From: Cryptomeria japonica
Taxonomy: Eukaryota > Streptophyta > Pinopsida > Cupressales > Cupressaceae
Assembly (NCBI RefSeq): GCF_030272615.1
Contig: NC_081413.1
Coordinates: forward strand, 331,697,302-331,761,301
Direction of reading: 5' to 3'
DNA: 64,000 nucleotides
Part shown: one piece after another, positions 44,151 to 55,596 of the stretch
Numbering within the stretch: the first letter of the stretch is position 1
Layout of the letters: the number at the start of each line of letters is the position of its first letter
Notes under the pieces: generated by a model
What the model saw: only the letters and a program-made list of their open reading frames with translations
Database searches by the model: none
Told to the model about the DNA's origin: nothing
Made by a program: the position numbers and the translations under genes

Positions 44151-47100
44151 CTATGTGTAAAACCTGCGAAGGTGCATGCTATTGATAGGGTCCTCCAAAG
44201 GTTCACCCTCTATGGTTGAGAGCTGATATGCACTAGATCCATATGCTTCTGTGATGATGTAAGGACCAAGCCAATTTGGTTCAAACTTTCCCTTCTTCTC
44301 TCTGTCTTGCTGATTTTTAGGATTTTCTTTGAGAACCAAGTCACCTACCTCAAATGTGCGAGGCTTCACTTTATGATTGTAGCTGCATCATTCCTTGACT
44401 GAATGATGTGTAGCTCGAGTGATTGTCTTCCTTGATGAAGGAACTGAGATAGAATTACTAGTGTGTGGACTATGTAGGCCCATATGCATGTCACCTGAAG
44501 AAGTTTGGGCACCCTTGATAACAAAGTCCTTCGAGGAAGCTCCATTAAAGGTCCATGATGTATCACCAGAAGGGAAAGGATGTGCGTAACAAGTGGATGA
44601 GGAACGAAGGCTTATGATTGCGAAAAGAAGTGAAAGTAGGATAGCATGATGGAGACTTAGGATCAACAAGTGTTCTTTTTGACTTAAAATTTTAGAAGTT
44701 TTGCCCCCAGTTATTTTGGTATTAGGGGAGATCAACTCTTGCTCTTTTTGCTTCATAGGATTTTTATCCTTGACTTTGATTTTTGCAAAGTCCAATAGCT
44801 TTTGATTTTGATCTGGACTAAAGGACTTTTCTTTATTTTTGACTTTTAGATTTTTCTTTTCAAAGCTTGATTCTTGATCCCCAATTAGTAAGGGATTTTC
44901 TAATTCTTGTTGATCCAAGTTTGGGAGCGGAGTGGAAATGGAATGAGTGGATGAAATGGTAAGGCTATATGATTTCTCAAGAGGGCTGGCGATACAGTCA
45001 ATAGATTCTTCATCAGAACCACTCTTAGGACTATTGATATCAAGAGATGCTTGCACCACTAGAGGAGATTTGCATTCAGACTTGGTAGACACAACACTAG
45101 GTGGTTCACACCCAATTCCTTTCAAATTGTTTATAGATTGTTCCTGTTGACTGAATTCCTTAGGAGATAGTGGGAGTTGATCAACATGAAAGATATACTC
45201 ACCACATCCCATGTCTTTAACTTTGAACTTTTCTTTTATCTCTGCTTGTTTTGATGTAGAATCTTTTAAGGATTCTGGATCCACATATGCTGATGAAGGA
45301 ATAGCTTCTCGATTGACTGGGATTGTTATTTATGATCTATGTCACAGATTGTTGCAATATATGAATGGATTTGGGTCAGCTTTGATGGTCACTTCAACTC
45401 CATTGTGTGGAAACTTGATACATCGATGATATGTAGATGGTACTGCGCTCATCTCATGAATCCATGGACGTCCTAGCAATATGTTGTATGTGAGATCTAG
45501 ATCAAGGACTTGAAAAACCACATCTTTTGTAACTAGCCCAACTCTGAGAGGTAAGGTGACTGTGCCTTTGGATGAACGCTCTTCATCATCATATGCCTTG
45601 ATGGTAATTTTGTTTGTAGAATTCACAACTTTATCAGAATATCCCAATTGTTTAATAGTGCTCAATGTACAGATGTTCATACCTGCTCCTCCATCTATTA
45701 GGACTCGTTTTATTCGATGTTTGTGTATGAAGGCTTCAATGTGTAATGGTGCATTATGTGGCTGACTTACGGAGGCGTCATTGGCTTCTGTGAATGTAAG
45801 TGAGTGTGGAATGGAAAGGTATCCTACCATGGCTTGAAACTGGTCCACGTTTAGATCAGTAGGGACAGTAGTGTCTCTCAAGATTTTATCAAGAATGGAT
45901 TTATGTGTGGGGGATATGCGTAAGAGCTCAAGGATGGAGATGAGTGCGGGTGTCTTCCCTAACTATTCTACAAGGTCATACTCAGGCTTGGTTGATGAGG
46001 AAGCGGTGTTTTTAGCTGGAGCACCTTGCAAAGTGAATTTACCTCGATGAGTTGTAACATGACATTCAGAGGTAGGTTCAGAAGAAGATCCAATTCCTTT
46101 CAGAACGATCTTGGGTCTCTGGGTAGAATTCTCAGGGGTTTTGTCCTTGATGATAATGGTAGAGACATAATTATCCATTGAAATGTGATTGATAGTTGAA
46201 TCATAGTTATAAGATGCTCTGGTATAGTTGGTTTGGTCATCTGTGGCTATAGCTTTTCCCTTGTCATGTTTTGGGAATGGTTCCTTAAACATCTCATATT
46301 CTTGATTGGATGAGTGTCCCTTGATCTCAATGTCACCTTTATCAATGAGATCTTGTATGATGTTCTTCAGTCGATGACAATTTCTTGTTTTATGACCTTT
46401 GCTCTTATGAAACTCACAATACTCATCATCATTCCACCAATTTGGTTTAACCTTTGGCTCATATGGAGGAAAATTTGGAATTGTGATTATCTTGTTTGCC
46501 ACTAGCTTCTTGAAAACTGACTCAAGTGGTTCTCCCAATGGGGTGTACTTCCTTCGTGATCTGGAAGTTGTTTGAGTATTCACTTGATTGTTTGTAGAGC
46601 TTGATCCAGAAAAAATGATTTTGGGTCGTACCATATTGGCATCCACAACACCATCATTGACTGTGTTCTTGTTTTTATTCCAAAATCTTGGCTTATCTTT
46701 TCCTTTAAAGTCATCTTTGTTTTCCTTGAATATCTTAATGACTCCTTGTTCAATTAGGACCTTCTCTGTTGCTAAGCCTTTTTCAATGACGTCCTTAAAA
46801 GTGGACAAACAAGCTTTTCTTAGGTCATAACCAATGTCTTTGTTAACATTTTGGGTGAACATCTCTACCATTTGTTTTTGTGGAATTTCACAAGAGCATC
46901 TGCTGGCTAGATTCCTCCATCTTTGTAAAAATGATGAAAAAGATTCTCCATCCTTTTGTTTGGTGTTGCACAAAGTAGTGACTGATATGTCTGTCTCTAT
47001 GTTGTATGAGAAATATTGGATAAATGCCTCTGCTAAGTCACCCCATGACTTAATTTGAGGTGGAAGCTGGGAGAACCATTCCATAGCTTGATCTCCTAAG

Positions 47101-48269
47101 CTTTGTGGGAATAATCTCATCAAATATGTCTCTTCTGCTGCTACCTCAATGTAGGCTGTGAAAAATTGTCTTATGTGTGCCTTAGGATCCCCTTTGCCTC
47201 TGTATTTATCAAACTTAGGCGTCACAAAGTGTGTAGGAAATGGAGGCATTGGAATGCTTTTGTCAAATGGATAGGGACATATGTCTCTCATTGTGTAAGT
47301 TGGCTTCGATGTATTTATGTCCTCCATTTTCTTTTGTAACTCCTTGATTTGCTGTTCCAAATTGTTCTTAGGTGGAGACCGACTTCTTGAACCATACCCC
47401 ATGCTTGAGGCACCAATTGGAGGAGGAGAATGTTGCATATATGGATGATATTGATCATACACATGTTCATATGGAGGAGGTCTATAATGATGCTACGTAT
47501 ATGGACCACTTGGTATAGAGTCATGTTGAGGAATGGAATATCTACTTTGTCCATGTATACCATACTCTACAGGAATGTCATGAGTTTGTTCTAGTGTGTT
47601 GCCCCCAAATTTGACATGGGGTTTCCTTGTGTCGAAATTTTGAGCATGCCTTTGAATATCCAATTGCTTTGGTGGTTGATCCTTAGCATTGGTATGTGGT
47701 TGAGCATATTTCTCTACATAAGACCTCCATAATGGTCTATGAAGGTGAGTATCATATGCTTGACCATGTGTGTATGGGACCTCGAGTTTTTGAAACAAAG
47801 ATGATGGTGATTCAGGAACCATATGTGGTCCTTTATTGCCTCCACTATTAGGCCTCCTTTGATCCATGTTGGAGTGAGTTTATTGCAAAGGTCGATTTTC
47901 CATTATTTGAGACATGTCAAAATCATGAGGGATCTTGGTTCCACTTTGTGCCATCACTTGTAGAAAATATTGTCTATCTCTCCTCATTATTTCCTCAACC
48001 AATCAATTAAAATGAGGATTCATAATGGTGTCTTCCACTTCTGCTGAATGTACAGAAAAGTTGTCCATATTGTCATTGTGTGTATCATTGTTGTTTGTAG
48101 TGTCCATGTGCTCAACATTTGGGATGTTTCTATAAGCATCCATGTCAGGTAATGTAGTATGATCAGAATTGAAAAAGATATCATTGTCATACTCATAGGA
48201 GCTCATGTTTTCGGACTCTTGAGCCTCCTTAGTTTCTCTCCTAGATTTTTGGGAACGACTTTCAACCAT
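44151..48269 (-). pseudogene. Gypsy 3 Gag-protease-spacer-integrase-tail polyprotein
   Basis: One minus-strand frame of about 1,370 codons with roughly seven stops (48003, about 47868, 47493, 45960, 45339 and nearby, 44385). Order: disordered N-terminus; gag capsid (FPTHFVTPKFDKYRG, QAMEWFSQLP, LCNTKQKDGESFSSFLQRW) near 47250-46750; zinc-knuckle-like YCEFHKSKGHKTRNC near 46420; protease RVLIDGGAGMNIC near 45690 with NILLGRPWIHEM; a Ser/Lys-rich spacer (45284-44388); then the integrase C-terminal module FEPNWLGPYIITEAYGSSA ending at 44151. Reverse transcriptase, RNase H and the integrase core are absent without loss of frame. Confidence 0.9.
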
Positions 48270-48759
48270 GAACTAGGTATTGACCAAGATGTGTGAGACT
48301 AGATGAAAATGGAAAAGAGTATGGAAGACCAAGAGTTGGATGGAATGTAAATGAATCTGAGGTTTACTTGCAATGTCCAAAGTGTAAAACCAAGTATGTA
48401 TGTAGTAGAGTAGGCATGGCTTCCAAAGAGATGATAGTTTCTCTTGATGAGGTAAGTTGACCTTGACTCTAAGTAAGACCAAATGAGACCCAAAGGTGAT
48501 AGACCTTGATGAGGGACCACTTAGAAAAATGTTGTTGTATGTAGTGTGTCGACAAAGTATGATGAGGACAAGCAAGTGACCTTTTGACTCAAGTTTAGAC
48601 AAATATGAATGTAATGTAAGGTGTAAAGAAATGATGGACTTTGTGAGACCCAAAGACAGGTTGAATGCTAGGTGAAAACCTGAAGAGATAACCTAGGAAG
48701 CTCAATAAGTCCAAAACTGACTGTTCTTGTTTGCTGAATTATGAAAGTTCTCAATCCTG

Positions 48760-48950
48760 AACACAGACGTGTCTGTATACTTCACAGATGCGCTTAAATG
48801 ACACATACACTATTTTGATAGACACAGATGCATTTCTGAGATGTTGTAAATGCGAAGTTGCTCAAAACACAGATGCCTTTCTGCCCTTCACAAACACGGT
48901 TATACGACACAGACACTATTCTGTCAGACATAGAACGCGTTTCTGCAAAA
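48760..48950 (+). repeat. ACAGA(C/T)GCG motif cluster 1
   Basis: Degenerate repeats ACACAGACGTG, CACAGATGCGC, CACAGATGCAT, ACAGATGCC, ACACGGTTATACG, ACACAGACAC, AGAACGCG with irregular spacing of about 20-35 bases. Confidence 0.55.
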
Positions 48951-50154
48951 TTTGTGCAATTTTTTCCAATCTATGAAGTTGCTTTGTTGTGACCAAATCT
49001 GAATGTTTGACTGTTTTTCTTGACAAGAGGACACAGTGTTGATGAGGACTCAATGTTTGCAAGTTTTAGACTAAAAAATGACTCAAAGAAAGTGTGATGT
49101 CTGATGTAAAATTATTTTGCATACACTTGAAGACACAAAAGACACAATGTTTTGATGTTTGGTCTTGAATGTTTGATTGTTCAAAATAAGTCAAGCACAA
49201 TTCTTATGGCTGGCCAAGACAATAGTTGTTGATCCCACATGGAGTTTCCCCCGAGGCTACGCTATTCAGAGCGGATACTTAGATGCTTGACCCCATTGGC
49301 TCCACCCTCGGCACTCACTTCTTGGGGCAGCCAAGCATCAGTCCCCACGAAAACTCCTTGTGGCGAAATTTGTATTGCTACTAAGAACCGTATGTGTGTG
49401 GGCCGTTACTAGAGGTCTGACCTCCTGCCCCAACAACTAGAAGGATTTTGGCTTCTAAAACAAAAAGGTGCTAGTAAGGGCATCCGCTCGTGTGGCCATA
49501 CATGCGGCACTTTCAGCTCTGTAAATACAGAAGGCTCCCAGCTGGTAGGGGTTACGCCCTACAAATGATCAAATAAATTTTATCAAACGGGTTTATGGGG
49601 AGACATAGTGTCGGTATGAACTAATCAACACACGTTATTCATAGTTTTCACCATGAATACAGTTATTTATAGTGGTTTGGAAGAAGATGACTTTTCTTTT
49701 GCTACCACTTGGGTCGTTCTCTCCTCACTAGTAGTCCTAATGACCACACGGGGAGACAGGCCCTCTAAAGATTAAACAAAAAGAGCCTATTGCTCAAGAC
49801 ATAAAAGACAATGATTCAATTTTAAAGCACCAATTGAAGTGTTTGCTAGTCTATGAAAATAAGGCACATAATAAAGATCAAAAACCCTTGCCAAGGTCCT
49901 GCAACAAAGATTTTTTAGTAGTTTGGATTGTTTCAAATGATCACCCCTTCCTGCAAGCACACAAGTTAGGTAAATTTTAGATCCAAAAGACTTTGTGAAA
50001 TGGGGGCCTTCGACTAAACGATTTTGCTCTCAAGACAAGCTCCACCAATTTCGTTAGCTAGATCTACAAATGTTAGCTCAAAATAAACCAGATCTAAAAA
50101 AAAAAACCGAATGACTAAAAACTGAATCAATGAAAACCCCCAAAATGAAATCAG

Positions 50155-50400
50155 TGCACACAGACGCGGTTACCATAAACACAAATGCGACTTCTGGATG
50201 CAGACGCGCTTTTGTGAAACACAGACGCGGCTCCGGAACGCAGACGCGGCTTCTAGACGCAGATGCGCCTGAAAACCCCATAGACGCGATTTTTGAAATC
50301 TACAAAAAAAAATAAAATACTGTCAAGGGTGTGGACGTGATCCTAGATGTCACAGACATGGCAGAAAACCAAAAATGCGATCTGAAAGTATGCAAACGCT
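50155..50400 (+). repeat. ACAGACGCG motif cluster 2
   Basis: CACAGACGCGG, ACAAATGCGA, GCAGACGCGC, CACAGACGCGG, CGCAGACGCGG, CGCAGATGCGC, ATAGACGCGA and later ACAGACATGG within about 200 bases. The copies alternate between CACAGACGCGG and GCAGACGCGC forms. Confidence 0.75.
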
Positions 50401-50490
50401 AAAATACCAAAATACTGTTGAAAATGTCAGATCTGCAACTTCAAAACACAAAATCTGCAACAAGGATGTTAAATGCAAAAGGGACAAGAG

Positions 50491-50507
50491 TCCCACCGGG
50501 CATGCCA
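50491..50507 (-). other. Gypsy 3 primer-binding site
   Basis: Minus-strand TGGCATGCCCGGTGGGA, three bases after the 5' LTR, a PBS form common in plant Gypsy elements. Confidence 0.9.
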
Positions 50508-50510
50508 AAA

Positions 50511-51300
50511 TGTATATGGTGAAAATAGATAACAACAGTAACAATGTTGGAAGACTAAATAGATTCAACCACAAAAACCCTAGCCTAACAACAACAAAGA
50601 TCCACCATAACATATGAAGATTACCTAAGACAATGCAAATCAAATGAAATCACAAAGATTATACCATCACATGTCCAATAGGGTTTGAATCTCCATTCTT
50701 CTTATCTCCATTGATCTTGCTTGATATATTTGCTCTCAGATTTTATGTGCACAAGAGCTCAACAAAGAACGAAAATGTGGTTGCAAGTAGGATCGCATAT
50801 GAAAGTGCAAAGCGTAGTCGGGGCTGAATGCATAGTGAGTTTTTGTCAGGGTTTGATAATGAAGGAAGCATATCCTTATATAGAAGACAATATATAAAAT
50901 GGAGGGATAAGATTGAGAGGTGTAAAAGAGGTCGGCTATGATTAGAGGGTAGGTAAACAAAATAATAAAATAATGAAAGGGTAGGTAGTGCAGGAATTAA
51001 GAGATGAATGACATGTGTCATGGGTGGAAAAGGTTAATGAATTAATTAAAAAAATAAAGATTCATTTAATTAATAGAAGAAGTGGGATCAATTAAATAAA
51101 TAAGATATTTATTTAATTTAGGAAAAAGGATAATTTAAATAAATAAATGTATTTATTTAAATGAGAAATAAGGCTAGAAGAGGATAAATGAATTAATTAA
51201 ATAAATAAGGATTTATTTAATTAATAGAAGAATTAGGCTAAAATAATTAAATAAATAAAGATATTTATTTAATTAGACTGGACAATTTTAGGTGTCTACA
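50511..51300 (-). repeat. Gypsy 3 5' LTR
   Basis: Same length and termini as 40293-41082. Contains the same five-hairpin array (about 51039-51274) and TATA. Outer flank CGTAT. Confidence 0.95.
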
Positions 51301-51439
51301 CGTATATCTCGTCATAATCTCAGTGTCTAAGAGTACACATGATATCAACTATCATATACAATGTCTCATCGGAGCAAGAATTGTATAAGCTATAAAAATG
51401 GGGTATATATAACAGAATCTATGAGGTATATAAATCTAG
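51301..51439 (+). other. Gypsy G tail between Gypsy 3 and gene E
   Basis: Continuation of Gypsy G after the Gypsy 3 insertion. Nothing recognisable; it may be the 3' untranslated region of antisense gene E. Confidence 0.4.
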
Positions 51440-53241
51440 CTCTCTACCTCTCCCTCATCGCCGGGTGGTGGGGGTGGTGCCTACTAACCGACATCCTATC
51501 TGCGTGCCCTAGCTCCCTCAGATCAAGCCATATACTGAGAATATGGAACAACTTGCTGTGCTATTGGGACTACTACACTATAAGCTACAACATAATAAGC
51601 TACCTGTCTTGTCTGATGGAAAACCTCTCGCTGAAGAGCATCTCGCTCTTCTCTCACCTCTACAATTTGTTGATCATGTTTATCTTTGATCTCAATGATT
51701 TGTTCGTCTCGCTTCGCCAGCTGCGTCTACGCCACTGTCAACTATGACTGCAAACCTGTCACCCTCACCCTCAAAGACTGTAGTATGTCTAGTACTGCTT
51801 GCTCTCTCCCCATGTCCCCCTCCCCGCCTCCCTGCTCATCCCTCCGCTGCCTAACCTACCTAGGAGCCACTCTCTCCTCCTCACCTCCAACCTCTGTTGG
51901 CCTAGAACCGCCAGCCTCAACCCCAACAACTCCTAAGGATCCACCCTCCCCTCTCTATCGCTGTCGACCTCCCGTTGGTGCCTTGCTGCTACTAGCACCA
52001 GGATCACCTCCTGTCTGTCTAGGTACATCCACTCTCTATCCCTGTACCTGCACTTATCTCTGTACCTGACTTGGTACATCTGCTTGTACTGGTGTATCCT
52101 CCTCAACCTCATCTATAAGAGGTGCATGCTCTCTAGGATCTGTAAACTAAGGAAAAGGATGTCTCTGAAACCAATCTCTATATTGGGGCAATACCCCCGC
52201 ATCTGCCACATACTCTAGGTAGTCCCATCTCTGCCACTGTAAACCCGCTAACTCCTGCATGCTCAATGCATATGATAGTCTCGGTGCCCATCCTAGTCTC
52301 TCCTCCCCATATCTAGCATACGTTGTGAACTCCTGGGATATACTCTGCGGTCTCATATACTATCTCAAAACCCTAGATACTACAAACCGCTCAATAATAA
52401 AAGTCAATCTCCCGATGATAGATCGAGTCATAATCATATCTCTCCATTGTGCTCTCCAGTTGTCCCACATCTCTAGACCCCTATATGGTCTCCATACTAC
52501 ATCGATCAAGTCATCCAACTGCCTCCTCCAAAAATTAGTCTTGCCTAGGTGGGGGTATGTAACACAGCCTGAATACTGACATACAATAGGCTAGTGTGCC
52601 TTCCTAGAATCATCTATAATAGGTCTACATACTGGGATATGCTCTTATGCCCATATCTATAAAACTAAGACACCTGCTGCCATGCTCTTCCCCTCATGAA
52701 AGACAATCTCATGCATCTCATGGTGCATATGAGCGAGTAAGCATGATCCCCACCCTAATCTCACTGGATCAGTCAACAACCTCTCTATCATTCTGCACCA
52801 TCCACATAAAAATCTCTTCTATTCTTTATCAGGCATCACGAAATAACCAATCATGCCAGCCAAAACGCAAGCTAGAGTGTACTCTGCACCATACCTGCTC
52901 ATCAAATCATCCCAAGGGATATCACGATCAAGGATAGTCAACTCATGGAATATACGTCTAAGAGCCAAAATACCTGGTCGTGGAGTAGAATCATAGTCTA
53001 CCTTATCTCCAGCAAATATAATCCTTAATATCTTCTAAATATCCTCTAGTGTGATTGTCATCTCTCCAACTGACAAATGAAAACACTCAACTAATGCGGT
53101 CAACATACCGTGATTCACACGGATATCGGGCATCTGTAAAAAACACAACCCTATATGACCTCTCTGTGTGTCTGATAAATCATGCCCTAATCTCGTCGTC
53201 GAAGGATATGTACATCGAAACTGAATATCCGATATCTGAAT

Positions 53242-53684
53242 CTGCAAAAATGAACACACAAATCGCTAGTACGTGATAAAATTTGTGCTAAGAATTTGTT
53301 AAACATGCTTAAGAATCCAAAATTATAACATTTAAAATAAAAAATAGCTCTTTCAACCTTCAAAAATACTTGTTGTTTTCCATACGAGTTACCACAGACA
53401 AGCAAAAACTCGTACGAGGAAACACTATGAGCTGAACGATTAAACAGTATCATACGATAAACAGTATCATGTCGCACGACTAAATGGTCTCTTATGAACA
53501 TACTCATACGAAAGAAGGGTAAACACCTGATGACAAACCCTACATGCCTATAAGATAAAACAAAAAATTCCAGAAACTCGTACGATAAAATGACAAACAT
53601 GACTTCAAACGAAATTAAAAATGAAAAATTCAACAAAAATTCGAAAAAATATGAAATTTAAAAGGCTAAAGATCGATCACTTAC
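53242..53684 (-). other. Probable first intron of gene E
   Basis: Minus-strand donor CCAATA|GTAAGTG and acceptor TTCATTTTTGCAG; joining keeps the open frame. The 443-bp intron contains the third CGTACGA cluster. Confidence 0.6.
53376..53595. repeat. CGTACGA motif cluster in gene E intron
   Basis: CCATACGAG, CTCGTACGAG, ATCATACGAT, GTCGCACGAC, CTCATACGAA and CTCGTACGAT in 220 bases. The same word family occurs in the X leader (21925-21985) and G leader (23917-24240). Confidence 0.7.
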
Positions 53685-53717
53685 TATTGGAGAGTAGTTC
53701 TGCGGTTGATTATGCAT

Positions 53718-54449
53718 CTTTGGTGCTCGGATTGATTCTCTTGAATGGGAATTGCCATTTTTCTTTGCTGGAGGTTTTTAAAATTATTAACTTTGAGAGG
53801 TAAAAATGAATTGACAATGACACATTGGACCCCTTAAATAGCCCAAACCCTTATTTTCAAACTTGCTCCGATGGACATAAAATGTGTACTCTAAGCTAAA
53901 TTGATTGTCTTGAGTCCATTTTCGGGATCGAAATCAAAATCTGACGTCAATTTTCTAGTCAAAATTTCATGATGGTGACCACTTAGTACTTTCATCCTCA
54001 AGTCAATTCTCAAATCATTTCTCATCTCAATTAATTCTTACATCAATCTTCCTGCACAAATAAATATCATCGCTAAATCTTTTGATCTTTTCAAAATTGC
54101 CTAAAGTTGTTGTACCCTCGCTATCTTTCGATTTAGCTCCCGAGGGGGCATACTTGATTACATCTTTTCAGTGATTATCATCATTATTTAAAAGTCGAGA
54201 AATTTTTCAAATCTTCATCTAAAGTCGAGCAAAAATCCTTTCAATCAAAGAAAATCAACCAAACCTTGTTACTAGGGGCATCTTAACTCAATCACATCAT
54301 ATTAAGTTGAGATTCTTCGATGTCAAATAGAGCAATCTCTAGGGGCATATCAATCTTTGTCCTTATCCAAATCAATCTTCAAATCGATGTTCAGTTTCAT
54401 CACATCAAATCAAGCTGGACATTTTCTCTCGCTAATCGGTTCTTGTTTA
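53718..54449 (+). mobile_element. Gypsy G tail before element F
   Basis: Non-coding. The last 90 bases match 6435-6535 in opposite orientation. Sequence resumes at 63368 after element F. Confidence 0.7.
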
Positions 54450-55534
54450 TGTTGGCTTGATGATGATTGTAATGTATTCATCACTTGTTGTCATTGATGA
54501 AACACTCTCTCACACACATATGATTATATTGACTACTGGTGTAACTTCAATTGTTTACACTGTTAACTGGTATGTTAGATGTTAATCCCTAACTGGTACT
54601 TTGTGTCAACCGGTATGTGCATAAGGGACAACCTGTAGTTATACTAAGTTGGCATCAAGATGGAGATAAAGATGGAGATTCAGCGAAGATTCAAGGACAA
54701 CAGTTCATATGTTTTATTCAAACCGGTATTGATTGTTCCAACCTGTATTTGGTTATTTCTGTGATGAGTTACCAACACTGACTACTAGGTGGTCATTTTT
54801 GTGATGAGTTATGATCACTTGTCTAGATACACTGCACCTAGGAAATTGTGTTTTGATTTCCTTGGTCCTACATAAGATTTGAATGTCTATTTAAAGACAT
54901 CTTAGTGAATCATTTGAGAGATATGCTATGTTATGTTATGATGTATGCATGAAGAGCGAAAGTTTTTATTAAGATAAAGAGTGTGTTGAAGAGTAGTGTT
55001 GAATGTACTTAGAAGGATCTGATCAAGCAAGTATTGTGCTACTCAGAACAGATCAAACCATTCTTGTTGTTTTCTAACCATTACAACAGATTCAAATCCC
55101 TTAATCGGGTAAGCTCTAACAAGCTTCAATGTGCAAATCCTCTAACAAGGTGATCCATTAGTTTGGATTCTGAAATCCTCCACTAAGGTTACTCCTAATA
55201 GGGTATAAGCTTCTAATCAAGCTTTGGGATCTCTAACAAGATTTTCTCCTAGCATAACACTTTGTAGACCTTAACTAGTCAGTTATCTATTACTGCAGAT
55301 AGTTAACTTGTGAGTTCCATCTCACCATGGTTTTTACCTATTTGGGTTTTCCATGTATAAACACTTGTGTTATGGTGGATTCTTTACTTTTTGTGGATGT
55401 TGTTATATCATTTTGGATTACATGCATTGAGTGTAAAAGATTTGTTAAGTTCATCTACCGGTTAGTGTTTAAAGTAGTTTGGTTTTTGGTGTCACTGATT
55501 CACCCCCCCCTCTCAATGATTTTCAAGTCCATCA
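54450..55534 (+). repeat. Element F 5' LTR
   Basis: 1,085 bp, TG...CA. It pairs with 62267-63367; differences are more numerous than for the Gypsy 3 or Copia LTR pairs. The end has a C-run (CACCCCCCCCTCTC). Confidence 0.95.
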
Positions 55535-55536
55535 AT

Positions 55537-55548
55537 TGGTATCAGAGC
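55537..55548 (+). other. Element F primer-binding site (initiator Met tRNA)
   Basis: TGGTATCAGAGC, two bases after the LTR, the standard Copia PBS. Confidence 0.95.
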
Positions 55549-55596
55549 CTAACTTCTTTAAAGCCTAACCACTTAGAAGGGAGCCTTGAAACCACC

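Larger units (their letters stand above)
48270..50490 (-). other. Gypsy 3 5' leader
   Basis: About 2.2 kb without coding signal between PBS and gag. It contains two clusters of ACAGACGCG-type words (48760-48950 and 50155-50400) and, near 49220-49600, an unrelated-looking segment with higher GC content. Confidence 0.65.
40293..51300 (-). mobile_element. Gypsy 3: complete non-autonomous Ty3/Gypsy element
   Basis: Two 790-bp LTRs (40293-41082 and 50511-51300) with roughly 14 differences by eye. Flanks TGTAT and CGTAT make a 5-bp duplication with one transition. PPT beside the left LTR and PBS beside the right LTR fix minus orientation. It codes for gag, protease, a spacer and only the integrase tail, in one frame (48269-44151). 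It also carries a plant mobile domain pseudogene on the opposite strand (41429-42550). Confidence 0.95.
51440..53717 (-). pseudogene. Gene E: plant mobile domain pseudogene, antisense in Gypsy G
   Basis: Minus strand. Exon 1 (53717-53685) is MHNQPQNYSPI; intron 53684-53242; exon 2 begins IQISDIQFRCTYPSTTRL in the frame that continues to the signature VNHGMLTALVECFHLSVGEM and TITLEDI. Further blocks follow with stops: a WDDLMSRYGAEYTLACVLAG segment, MIERLLTDPVRLGWGSCLLA, MWDNWRAQWRDM, and at 52356-52147 EERLGWAPRLSYALSMQELA, ending in a Pro/Gly-rich linker and a charged coiled coil (about 51720-51610, EIKDKHDQQIVEVREERDAL). This is the plant mobile domain plus a C-terminal coiled coil. The gene is antisense to Gypsy G, as in Gypsy 3. 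Confidence 0.78.

Noticed and set aside
51301-53720. Intact host gene for a plant mobile domain protein
   Set aside because: Many stops, antisense placement inside a Gypsy element and a parallel copy in Gypsy 3 favour a TE-borne pseudogene.
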